Source: Oscillospiraceae bacterium | GTDB taxonomy: Bacteria > Bacillota > Clostridia > UMGS1810 | DNA: 64,000 nt | Direction of reading: 5' to 3' | Assembly (NCBI GenBank): GCA_015068985.1 | Contig: SVJL01000002.1 | Location: forward strand, 1-64,000 | Part shown: positions 7,620 through 15,888 of the stretch, piece after piece | Layout of the letters: every line of letters begins with the position of its first letter | Numbering within the stretch: position 1 is the stretch's first letter | Position numbers and translations under genes: made by a program | The notes under the pieces: model-generated | What the model saw: the letters and a program-made list of their open reading frames with translations, nothing else | What the model was told of the DNA's origin: nothing | The model's database searches: none

Positions 7620-8411
7620 CTACGACATTCTGCTGGTCACATTCTCGGTGTCGGCAAGCTCTATAACACCGCCGTTTTGTGATGCAGGCAATTCGGGAAT
7701 TATTGCTCTCAGGTATGCAATTTTGTATTCAATGTTGTTGCCGTCTTCTTCGCCGTCTTCTCCCATATTAACAAGTGTGTCGCCCTGCAGTATCATACGG
7801 ATATTGGAAAGGTCTGAAAGGTCAATTGTTTTGACGTTGGACACAATTCCGCTCACCTTAAGCTCGCTGAGCATTCTTGTTATGAGCGACGAAAGCTCTG
7901 CAGCATTGCCTGCGTCTATTTTCATAAACTGGCCAACCTCTGAATCGACAATCTTTATTCCCTGAATAACCGGAACCGCAGACTCAATGCCCGATGCAGT
8001 TGCAAGAACTCTGCCGTTTTCGTCAATCTGGGTGTAGGTGGCTTTTTCTTTTATGTAGGCACACTCTACCCTTTCGTCAACCCTGATGGTAACCGACGAC
8101 GGGAAAGAACGGGTAACAACAACCGACGCAATTTTGCCAAACTTTGAAAGTCCGGCTTCAACGTCGCTTGCATTAACAGAAAAAATGTTGTCACCCTTTT
8201 TTACTCCCGATGCAACAATTATTTCTTCGGGGGTAATGTTTATGTTGCCTTCAACCAGAATTTCGTCAACTCCGAAAATCGGAGACATAAAAAACAGCAC
8301 AACCGCCACCAGCACAAGACAAAGTATGCCGGCAATTTTTGCACGCATTGCCGATTTTTTGTAGGGGGTTTTTTGTTTTTTTGGTTTTTCGACATTTGTG
8401 TTGTCAGACAT
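7620..8411 (-). CDS. ftsQ: Cell division protein FtsQ/DivIB
   Basis: This 263-residue bitopic membrane protein has a basic Lys/Pro-rich cytoplasmic tail, one membrane helix (about residues 24-43), a POTRA domain (about 48-118, starting VDEILVEGN) and a beta domain. It joins FtsL (and DivIC, elsewhere) in the divisome core that activates FtsW and the PBP. The ATG at 8411 lies one base after the murA stop; a TTG three codons earlier overlaps the ribosome-binding site and is less likely. Confidence 0.88.
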   Translation of the reverse strand: MSDNTNVEKPKKQKTPYKKSAMRAKIAGILCLVLVAVVLFFMSPIFGVDEILVEGNINITPEEIIVASGVKKGDNIFSVNASDVEAGLSKFGKIASVVVTRSFPSSVTIRVDERVECAYIKEKATYTQIDENGRVLATASGIESAVPVIQGIKIVDSEVGQFMKIDAGNAAELSSLITRMLSELKVSGIVSNVKTIDLSDLSNIRMILQGDTLVNMGEDGEEDGNNIEYKIAYLRAIIPELPASQNGGVIELADTENVTSRMS

Positions 8412-8412
8412 A

Positions 8413-9666
8413 TTAATCAATCCTCTCTGCTTTGGCTCCTATCTTTGCAAGCTCACTCACAAGGTTTTCATAGCCTCGGTCAATATAGTGAGTATTAGAT
8501 ATATACGTTGTGCCTCCGGCTCCAAGTGCTGCAACGGTAAGTGCCGCACCGCACCGCAAATCGCAGGCATCCACATTGGCACCTTTGAGCTTTGGCACTC
8601 CTCTTATGAGTGCTGTGCGTCCTCTTACGGTTACATTGGCTCCCATATCGTTCAGGCGGGAACAATGACCAAAACGGTTTTCAAATATTTTTTCTCTTAC
8701 CGCTCCAAAGCCATAGGCTGTTGTCATTGCGGCAACAAGCATGGGCTGACAATCGGTAGGAAACAAAGGATAAGGGCCTGTGCACACATAGGGAAGATTG
8801 ACAAGCCCCGAATTTTTGCAGATTGTAAAGCCGTTTTTGGTGCAGTTGATCGACATTCCCATACGTCTCATCACTGCAAGAAACGGCGAAAGAAGCCCCG
8901 GTGATATTCCGCATATTTCAACACTTCCCCCTGCCGATGCAACAGCTGAGGCATAGGTTGAAGCAACAATGCGGTCGGGTATGACAGTTACTTCGGCATC
9001 TTTGGGACTCAAAGTGCCTTTTATGTGAATTTCGCTTGTGCCGTCGCCCTTTATATGAGCTCCGACAGAGCGAAGATATTGAGCAAGATTAACAATTTCC
9101 GGCTCCATTGCCGCATTGGTGATGATGGTTGTGGCGGGAGTAAGTGATGAAGCAATCATCAGATTTTCGGTTGCTCCCACCGATGGAAAATCAAGTTCTA
9201 TGCGACAAGCTCTTAAATGCTTTGCTCTGCAAACAATTCCATCGGGCTGAAAGGTGATGTCGGCTCCAAGAGCCTTAAAGCCTTTCAGATGCAGGTCTAT
9301 TGGACGGGCACCTATGTGACAGCCGCCGCTTCCCGGAATGAATGCATAACCATTTCTGGCAAGAAGAGCACCGGCAAATATTGTGGAGCTTCGGGTTTGC
9401 TTCATTGCAAAATGTGGAATTGTGCGGGAGATAAAGGTTGATGAATCAACTGTGACATCTTTGCCCCGACGCTCCACCTTGCAACCAAGATACTTTAGTA
9501 TTTCAATTATACTTGTAATGTCCGACAAATCCGGACAGTTATGTATGATGCTTTTGCGGCCGTTTATTATTGTTGCGGCAAGAATTGGCAATGCGGCATT
9601 TTTTGCTCCGCAAACCTCTGTTTTGCCACGCAAAGGATAGCCGCCTTCTATTTTGTAGCGATTCAT
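8413..9666 (-). CDS. murA: UDP-N-acetylglucosamine 1-carboxyvinyltransferase (first copy)
   Basis: MurA transfers enolpyruvate to UDP-GlcNAc, the first committed step of peptidoglycan synthesis. The 417-residue length fits the EPSP-synthase fold. The catalytic loop GGCHIGARPIDLHL carries the active cysteine at 116, the target of fosfomycin, and AKNAA lies at 21-25. A GGAGGTG ribosome-binding site precedes the ATG. It sits inside the division cluster between murG and ftsQ. A second copy lies at 25419-26678. The two differ clearly in sequence, as in Firmicutes with MurAA/MurAB pairs. Confidence 0.96.
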   Translation of the reverse strand: MNRYKIEGGYPLRGKTEVCGAKNAALPILAATIINGRKSIIHNCPDLSDITSIIEILKYLGCKVERRGKDVTVDSSTFISRTIPHFAMKQTRSSTIFAGALLARNGYAFIPGSGGCHIGARPIDLHLKGFKALGADITFQPDGIVCRAKHLRACRIELDFPSVGATENLMIASSLTPATTIITNAAMEPEIVNLAQYLRSVGAHIKGDGTSEIHIKGTLSPKDAEVTVIPDRIVASTYASAVASAGGSVEICGISPGLLSPFLAVMRRMGMSINCTKNGFTICKNSGLVNLPYVCTGPYPLFPTDCQPMLVAAMTTAYGFGAVREKIFENRFGHCSRLNDMGANVTVRGRTALIRGVPKLKGANVDACDLRCGAALTVAALGAGGTTYISNTHYIDRGYENLVSELAKIGAKAERID

Positions 9667-9742
9667 ACAAGCACCTCCGCGCTGTTATAAATATGCTATT
9701 ATCATATGCGAAGGAGTGCGTGTTTGTTACGTTTTATCAAAT

Positions 9743-9795
9743 TTGTAAGCTCCGCAAATTGGTAGGTAGGCAGTAGGAGGTTGCGGAGCTTACAA
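9743..9795. repeat. 15-bp perfect inverted repeat between murG and murA
   Basis: Bases 9743-9757 are the exact reverse complement of 9781-9795, with a 23-base loop. It lies in the 146-bp murG-murA gap. No T run follows on either strand, so it is more likely an RNA-processing or attenuating structure than a full terminator. Confidence 0.7.
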
Positions 9796-9812
9796 GGATT
9801 AAATCGGCAAGG

Positions 9813-10916
9813 TTAGTTTTTTGCAAGCTCAGTCAGCGTTGAATGGATAATGTTGAGAGCACTTGTGGTGCCGACTTTTGAAGACTGGATTTGCATTTGC
9901 TCCAGTTTGGAATCGTCGGTTAAAATTGAGTTGAGAGCTGTTTTAAGGCTCACAAAATTAAAATCTTTTTCAAGAATTGTTATTGCCGCACCGCTATCGG
10001 AAAGAGCACGGGCATTATATTCCTGATGATTGTTGGTAACGTTTGGAGAAGGAACAAATATCGCCGGCTTTGACAGTGCGCACAATTCCGACACAGTTAT
10101 TGCACCCGAACGGCACACTGCAACATCGGCGGCATTCATAGCTTCATCCATGTTGTGAATATAGGGGACGATTTGAGCAAAGGGGAGATTTTCGAGTTTC
10201 ATAGATTTTGCTTTGTTTATCACATCATCGTAGTTGCGTTGGCCTGTGGCAAACAAAACTCTTACGCCATCTGAGACAGACAGGGATTTTATGTATTCAA
10301 GTGCCACCGAATTTATGGCATCTGCACCAAGGCTTCCGCCAAAAATGAGAACCAGCTTCTCATTTGTTATTCCATAGCTTTGGCGTGCTTTTTCTCTGTT
10401 GCACGAAAGAATTTCGGGGCGGATGGGATTGCCTGTGAAAAGTATGTTTTTGGCATCTTTAAGGTATGCCCGGCTGTCGTCGAAGCTGATGGCTGTTACG
10501 GTTGACTTTTTTGACAAAAGCTTTATGGCACTTCCGGGAAAAACATTCTGCTCGTGAATGAGAGTTGGAATGTCCAGGCTGTTTGCCGCCATAACTGCCG
10601 GTGCACAAACATATCCGCCTGTGCCCACAACAACATCGGGTCTGAATTCTTTAATGATTTTTTTGCATTTGCCTTTGGCTGTTACCATATTGTAAAAAGA
10701 CTTTATATTATCAAGGGTGAGCTTTTTGCTAAGCCCCTGAACGTTAACGTATTTTATATCGTATCCGGCTTCGGGCACCAGTGTGCTTTCGAGGCCGCGT
10801 TTTGTGCCAACAAAAAGAATTTTTGTGTTTTTATCTTTGGAAACTGCATAGTTTGCAATGGCAAGAGCAGGATTTATGTGACCTGCGGTGCCGCCGCCTG
10901 CAAGGAGTATTCTCAT
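9813..10916 (-). CDS. murG: Undecaprenyl-PP-MurNAc-pentapeptide GlcNAc transferase
   Basis: MurG adds GlcNAc to lipid I to make lipid II at the inner face of the membrane. The start at 10916 (MRILLAGGGTAGH) has GGAGGT seven bases upstream and gives 367 residues; the longer frame has no support. Glycine loop 1 (GGGTAGHINPAL), HEQNVFPG and GGSLGA are all present, matching the two Rossmann domains of GT28. It follows ftsW by 17 bp. Confidence 0.97.
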   Translation of the reverse strand: MRILLAGGGTAGHINPALAIANYAVSKDKNTKILFVGTKRGLESTLVPEAGYDIKYVNVQGLSKKLTLDNIKSFYNMVTAKGKCKKIIKEFRPDVVVGTGGYVCAPAVMAANSLDIPTLIHEQNVFPGSAIKLLSKKSTVTAISFDDSRAYLKDAKNILFTGNPIRPEILSCNREKARQSYGITNEKLVLIFGGSLGADAINSVALEYIKSLSVSDGVRVLFATGQRNYDDVINKAKSMKLENLPFAQIVPYIHNMDEAMNAADVAVCRSGAITVSELCALSKPAIFVPSPNVTNNHQEYNARALSDSGAAITILEKDFNFVSLKTALNSILTDDSKLEQMQIQSSKVGTTSALNIIHSTLTELAKN

Positions 10917-10933
10917 AATGCATACCTCCGGAT

Positions 10934-12052
10934 TTATTTTTCGCACTCTCTCGATATGGAGAGTATCACTCCCATTTCGGCGAGAATAAACACAAGAGAT
11001 GTGCCGCCGTAGCTAAAGAACGGAAGTGGCATTCCTGTTGCGGGAATAGATGAGGTTACAACTGCGATATTTATAACAACCTGAACGGCAATAAGACCTA
11101 TAATGCCAATAACAAGCAGTTTTGAAAATCTGTCGGGTGCACTGACTGCAATTTTTATGCCTTTCCACAAAAGAAGAGCAAAAAGTACAACAACCAAAGC
11201 CGCACCAATAAAGCCAAGCTCTTCGCAGATAACAGAAAATATGAAGTCGTTCTGAGCTTCAGGTAAATACAGATATTTTTGACGGCTCTGACCAAGACCA
11301 AGACCAAAAAATCCGCCACTGCCTATGGCATAGAGAGACTGTACAATCTGGAAGCCGTCACCTGTGACATCTTTAAACGGGTCGAAAAACGAGGTTACTC
11401 GTGCCATACGGTAAGGAGCACTTATCATTGCCACAACAACAACTGCAACCGCCGGAATACCGATTGCCACAAAATGAGCAAGCTTTGCGCCTGCTGCCCA
11501 CAAAACAATGAATCCGGTGAGTGCTATGACCATTGCACCGCTAAGATGAGGCTCAATGAATACCAAAAGTGCCAGAAGACCGATTATGCACACATAGGGC
11601 AAAAAACCCTTGACAAAGGTTTTGAGAGCTTCGTTGTTAACACAAAGGCTCCTTGCCAGAAAAACTATTATTGCAAATTTTGCAACCTCAGATGGCTGAA
11701 AGCTGAAAGAACCAAATCCAATCCATCTTTTTGCACCCTTAACCTCAATGCCGATTAAAGGAACGAGTATTAAAAGAATTATGCTTACAACCATAAGATG
11801 AAGAGCATATTTATAGATTGTTTTGTAAGACACTCTTGACACTGCAAGCATTATTATAAAACCAATTATCGCCCATGCGAACTGCCTTTTGATAAAATAG
11901 TAGGCATCTCCGAACTGATAGTGTGCCGATGCACTGCTTGCACTGAAAACCATAATAAGACCGTAGCAAAGAAGCATAACTACAACCAAAAGAAAAGATG
12001 TATCCAATTTTTTTTGAGGTTTTAAAGCATAGCTTATTTGCTTATTTGCCAA
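10934..12052 (-). CDS. ftsW: SEDS lipid II polymerase FtsW
   Basis: This is the septal peptidoglycan glycosyltransferase of the SEDS family, working with the class B PBP encoded upstream. The 372 residues include about ten membrane helices. Conserved segments include GAKRWI (about 104-109), the FQPSE loop (about 116-120) and PLPFFSYGGTS near the C-terminus. The start is TTG at 12052, with GGAGGAAA upstream. It lies between mraY and murG, so division versus elongation (RodA) is judged mainly from context. Confidence 0.95.
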   Translation of the reverse strand: MANKQISYALKPQKKLDTSFLLVVVMLLCYGLIMVFSASSASAHYQFGDAYYFIKRQFAWAIIGFIIMLAVSRVSYKTIYKYALHLMVVSIILLILVPLIGIEVKGAKRWIGFGSFSFQPSEVAKFAIIVFLARSLCVNNEALKTFVKGFLPYVCIIGLLALLVFIEPHLSGAMVIALTGFIVLWAAGAKLAHFVAIGIPAVAVVVVAMISAPYRMARVTSFFDPFKDVTGDGFQIVQSLYAIGSGGFFGLGLGQSRQKYLYLPEAQNDFIFSVICEELGFIGAALVVVLFALLLWKGIKIAVSAPDRFSKLLVIGIIGLIAVQVVINIAVVTSSIPATGMPLPFFSYGGTSLVFILAEMGVILSISRECEK

Positions 12053-12073
12053 TTTGGTTTCCTCCCGTCAGAA

Positions 12074-13033
12074 TCAGATGCTTGCAAAATACGATACAAC
12101 GCAAAGTGCCATAGTTACGAGTGATGCAACTGTCACAATTTTAACTTCGCTCCATCCGCACATCTCAAAATGATGGTGAATGGGACTCATTTTGAATATT
12201 CTTTTGCCGGTCATCTTGAAGGATGCAACCTGCAAAATAACAGACAGTGTTTCGATAACATACACCCCTCCGGCAACAATCAGAATGAGGGGGTTTTTCA
12301 TCAAAAGTGCATTGGAGCACACAAGACCTCCCAGAAAAAGCGAGCCTGTGTCGCCCATAAACACCTTTGCAGGATGACGATTAAAAATAAGAAAGCCTGC
12401 AAGAGAAGCCGCACTTATGATGTTTACGGCTGCAATGTCATACATCTGGCAACCAAATGCGTATATGGCAAAGAAAACTGCTACCACAACCGTTACAGAC
12501 GCCGCCAAGCCGTCGACTCCGTCGGTCAGATTAACGCTGTTGGTTGTGCCGATTAAAACAAAAAGTGCAAGAGGTATGTAGAACCACGAAAAGTCAATTT
12601 CGGTCTTTGCAAACGGAATGAAGATTTTTGTGTCGATAAGCTCAAGCCAATAAAGACTTATGCATATGAACAAAACAGAAAACAAAAGCTGCATAAGAAA
12701 TTTTTGCTTTTCGGTGAGGCCAAGATTTCTTTTTTTAACAACCTTAATGTAGTCATCGATAAATCCGACAACACCAAAGCTCAGTGCAAACAACACAAGT
12801 GCTGTTGCTGTTGAAGTGCGGATAAAGGCTAAGGTACAAACCAGAATGGGAATGATGAAAATAAAACCGCCCATGGTTGGTGTGCCGCTTTTTTTCTGAT
12901 GCCAGCTTGGGCCTATCTCGCGTATTTCCTGACCAAATTTGAGCCTGTGAAGAACAGGAATCAGAATCGGACCGCAAACAGCTGCTATCACAAATGAAAT
13001 CACAGCCGAGATTATCAGTATATCGTTGTTCAA
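12074..13033 (-). CDS. mraY: Phospho-MurNAc-pentapeptide transferase MraY
   Basis: MraY makes lipid I from UDP-MurNAc-pentapeptide and undecaprenyl phosphate. The 319 residues give about ten membrane helices. The active-site motifs DDYIK, NLTDGVDGLA and the HIHHHFE-like segment SPIHHHFEM are intact. The start is TTG (13033) with AAGGTGG upstream. It is followed directly by ftsW: murD, which usually sits here, is missing from the cluster. Confidence 0.97.
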   Translation of the reverse strand: MNNDILIISAVISFVIAAVCGPILIPVLHRLKFGQEIREIGPSWHQKKSGTPTMGGFIFIIPILVCTLAFIRTSTATALVLFALSFGVVGFIDDYIKVVKKRNLGLTEKQKFLMQLLFSVLFICISLYWLELIDTKIFIPFAKTEIDFSWFYIPLALFVLIGTTNSVNLTDGVDGLAASVTVVVAVFFAIYAFGCQMYDIAAVNIISAASLAGFLIFNRHPAKVFMGDTGSLFLGGLVCSNALLMKNPLILIVAGGVYVIETLSVILQVASFKMTGKRIFKMSPIHHHFEMCGWSEVKIVTVASLVTMALCVVSYFASI

Positions 13034-13056
13034 TTAAAACGCCACCTTATGAGTAT

Positions 13057-14412
13057 TTATAATAATTTTTCGCTTATTACTTCAAGCCCCATGCATCTTG
13101 AGCCTTTAATCAAAACCGCATCGTCATCGCGGCAATAGCCTTTCAAAAATTCTGCCGCATCAGATGCCGTGGCAAACGAGTGACATTCTTTGCCGCCTGC
13201 CTCCGACATAATGTGCTTTGAAAGCTCTCCCACAGTTACAAGAACATCTGCCGACGATGCGGCAAATTCTTTGCCCACCATACGGTGAAGCTCCTGAGCC
13301 TTTGAGCCAAGCTCTGCCATATCACCAAGCACTGCTATGCGGCGTTTTGCTCCCACTGTGCAAAGCACACCAAGAGCCGCAATTGCCGACTGAGGACTTG
13401 AGTTGTAGCAATCGTTTATGATTTTATAGCCATTTGCCAAAATGATGTTCTGACGGATGCCGTGAGCATGATAAGATGCAAGGCCTTTTGCTATCTGACT
13501 GCCTGACAAGCCAAGCATTTTGCCAACTGCTATGGCAGAAAGAGCATTGTAGACATTATGAACTCCGGGAAGATTGATAAAATATTTTTCTCCGTCACAT
13601 TCAAATTCTGTGCCCCTCTCACCGGACACAACATTTGTTGCAACAAGGTCGGAGTCTGTGTTTGTGATGCCAACGTAGCACACTTCTCTGCCCTCAAGGC
13701 TGTTTTTGAGCGACAAAAGATAAGGATCGTCACCGTTTAGCACAACCTTGCCATCGGATGAGAGACCTTCAAATATTTCACTCTTAGCCTTTAGTATGCC
13801 CTCCTGAGAGCCAAGAAATTCTATGTGAGACGTGCCGATGTTAGTAATAACTGCAATGTTTGGTGCGGCACAGAGCGACAAAGCTTCAATTTCACCAAAA
13901 TTGCTCATTCCCATTTCGATAACTGCCACTTCGTGATCTTTTTCAAGACCAAAAAGTGTGTAGGGAACGCCAATGTTGTTGTTAAAATTGCCCTTTGTGG
14001 CATGAACATTATATTTTTGAGCCAACACCGAAGCTATGAGCTCTTTGGTGGTTGTTTTTCCAACACTGCCCGTGAGCCCCACAAAAGGAATGTTAAAAAG
14101 TGTTCTATAGTATGCCGCAAGGTCTAAAAGAGCCTTGGCGGTGTCGTCTACCAAAATTGCAAACGGCGAGGAGCTATCTGACTTATTATGACTGAAAACA
14201 TACCCCCCTATCCCCTCTTTGCACACATTTTCCAAAAATGAATGACCGTCAAACCTTTCGCCTATGAGTGGCACAAAAAGAGTGTCGGGTGATATGGTGC
14301 GGCTATCGCAGCTGACAGACGATACAATCTCGTTGCCGCTTCCGCAAACGAGCTTTCCGCCAACAGCTTTTGCTATTGCAGATGATGTCAGGGGTTGAAT
14401 GGGATAAATCAT
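13057..14412 (-). CDS. murF: UDP-MurNAc-tripeptide D-alanyl-D-alanine ligase
   Basis: MurF adds D-Ala-D-Ala to the UDP-MurNAc-tripeptide. The 451-residue protein has the three Mur ligase domains: an N-terminal UDP-binding part, the ATP-grasping central domain with GSVGKTTTKE (about 125-134), and a C-terminal domain with LGDMAELG. The ATG has AAGG upstream. It lies between murE and mraY with short gaps and is probably cotranscribed with them. Confidence 0.96.
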   Translation of the reverse strand: MIYPIQPLTSSAIAKAVGGKLVCGSGNEIVSSVSCDSRTISPDTLFVPLIGERFDGHSFLENVCKEGIGGYVFSHNKSDSSSPFAILVDDTAKALLDLAAYYRTLFNIPFVGLTGSVGKTTTKELIASVLAQKYNVHATKGNFNNNIGVPYTLFGLEKDHEVAVIEMGMSNFGEIEALSLCAAPNIAVITNIGTSHIEFLGSQEGILKAKSEIFEGLSSDGKVVLNGDDPYLLSLKNSLEGREVCYVGITNTDSDLVATNVVSGERGTEFECDGEKYFINLPGVHNVYNALSAIAVGKMLGLSGSQIAKGLASYHAHGIRQNIILANGYKIINDCYNSSPQSAIAALGVLCTVGAKRRIAVLGDMAELGSKAQELHRMVGKEFAASSADVLVTVGELSKHIMSEAGGKECHSFATASDAAEFLKGYCRDDDAVLIKGSRCMGLEVISEKLL

Positions 14413-14439
14413 TATAATAACCTTCTTACAAATATGGTG

Positions 14440-15870
14440 TTATTGGCCGAGAATTTCTCTCACAACCTCACGTTCGTCAAAATGAATTGTGCCGGTCTTA
14501 AGCATCTGATAAGTTTCGTGGCCTTTTCCGGCAAGAACAATGCAATCACCCTTTTGGGCATTGTCCAGTGCATATTTTATGGCATCTCTGCGGCTTTCAA
14601 TAACAACATAGTCGCCGCCGGAACGTTTGACGCCCTCCTCAACCATAGATATGATTCTGAGAGGATCTTCGGTGCGGGGGTTATCGCTGGTGACAACGCA
14701 AAAATCTGCCATTTTGCCTGCAATTTCGCCCATTATGGGGCGTTTTGTATTGTCACGGTCGCCTCCGCATCCAAAAACTATAACAACCCTGCCCTCAGCA
14801 AAACCACGAACAGCCGAAAGAATGTTTTCTATCCCGTCGGGAGTGTGGGCATAGTCTATGATAACAGTGTAGTCGGTGTTGGTGGGCACAACCTCTGCCC
14901 TGCCCTTAACACCCGAAGCACTTGCCAGTGCGTCTGCAATTTTTTCATCATCTATTCCTATAGCCTTTGCAATACCTATGGCACAAAGGGCGTTGTAGAC
15001 CGAAAATTCACCGGGAATCGGAAGAGAATAGCTCACACCCGAGGCACTGAACTTCACACCCTTTGAGCTTAAATCTACATCTGATGCAAAAAGCTTTGAG
15101 GCGGAATTGTTTTTGCTGTAAGAAATGCACCGACACTTGCATTTGTCGCACATTTCCTTGCCATATGAATCGTCTGTGTTTATAACTGCCTTGTCTGATA
15201 TTTCCATCAGCTTATATTTTGCAGCTGCGTAGTTTTCCATTGTTATATGAAAATCAAGATGGTCCTGTGTGAGATTGGTGAATGCACCAACATCATAGGT
15301 GCAGCCATACACTCGGTCGAGCTCCAATGCGTGAGACGAAACCTCCATCACACAATAGTCTATGGATGCATCTGCCATTTTTGCAAATATTTCCTGAAGT
15401 TCTATGGAATCGGGAGTTGTGCGGCCGGTTTCAAGAACAGTGCTGCCAATAATGTTCTGATTGGTGCCTATGAGACCAACTTTGTGGCCACAGCTCTCGA
15501 GTATGTGGCGAACAAGATATGTTACGGTTGTTTTGCCGTTTGTGCCTGTTACACCTATTAGCTTAAACTTTTTAGACGGATTACCATAAAAATTGGCTGC
15601 AGCAATCGCCTCGCTTCTGCGGCTGTTGGCAACAACAATCTGGGTGGCATCAATACCGGGAAAGTGTTCTTCGCAAAGAACTGCACTTGCACCGAGCTCA
15701 ACTGCCGATGCAATATATTTGTGACCGTCGGTCTGAAACCCACGCACTGCCACAAACAAAGTGCCCGGGGCACATTTTCGTGAATCGTTGGTTATTGATG
15801 TTATTTCTATGTCTTCGTTGCCGCAAGTGGTGAGCACCGGCAACCCAGAGAGAATTTGTTTAAGCTTCAA
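14440..15870 (-). CDS. murE: UDP-MurNAc-tripeptide synthetase MurE (meso-DAP type)
   Basis: MurE adds the third stem-peptide residue. The 476-residue protein has the ATP loop GVTGTNGKTT (about 106-115) and the DNPR motif in SDNPRTEDP, which marks meso-diaminopimelate-specific enzymes. The Lys-specific form has a different motif here. The start is TTG at 15870 with GGAGATG about ten bases upstream; the nearby in-frame ATG option fails. It sits 18 bp downstream of the PBP gene. Confidence 0.95.
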   Translation of the reverse strand: MKLKQILSGLPVLTTCGNEDIEITSITNDSRKCAPGTLFVAVRGFQTDGHKYIASAVELGASAVLCEEHFPGIDATQIVVANSRRSEAIAAANFYGNPSKKFKLIGVTGTNGKTTVTYLVRHILESCGHKVGLIGTNQNIIGSTVLETGRTTPDSIELQEIFAKMADASIDYCVMEVSSHALELDRVYGCTYDVGAFTNLTQDHLDFHITMENYAAAKYKLMEISDKAVINTDDSYGKEMCDKCKCRCISYSKNNSASKLFASDVDLSSKGVKFSASGVSYSLPIPGEFSVYNALCAIGIAKAIGIDDEKIADALASASGVKGRAEVVPTNTDYTVIIDYAHTPDGIENILSAVRGFAEGRVVIVFGCGGDRDNTKRPIMGEIAGKMADFCVVTSDNPRTEDPLRIISMVEEGVKRSGGDYVVIESRRDAIKYALDNAQKGDCIVLAGKGHETYQMLKTGTIHFDEREVVREILGQ

Positions 15871-15888
15871 GATTAAACATCTCCTTTA

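Noticed and set aside
14395-15066. 223-residue plus-strand ORF opposite murE/murF
   Set aside because: It is a shadow of strongly supported Mur ligase genes on the minus strand.
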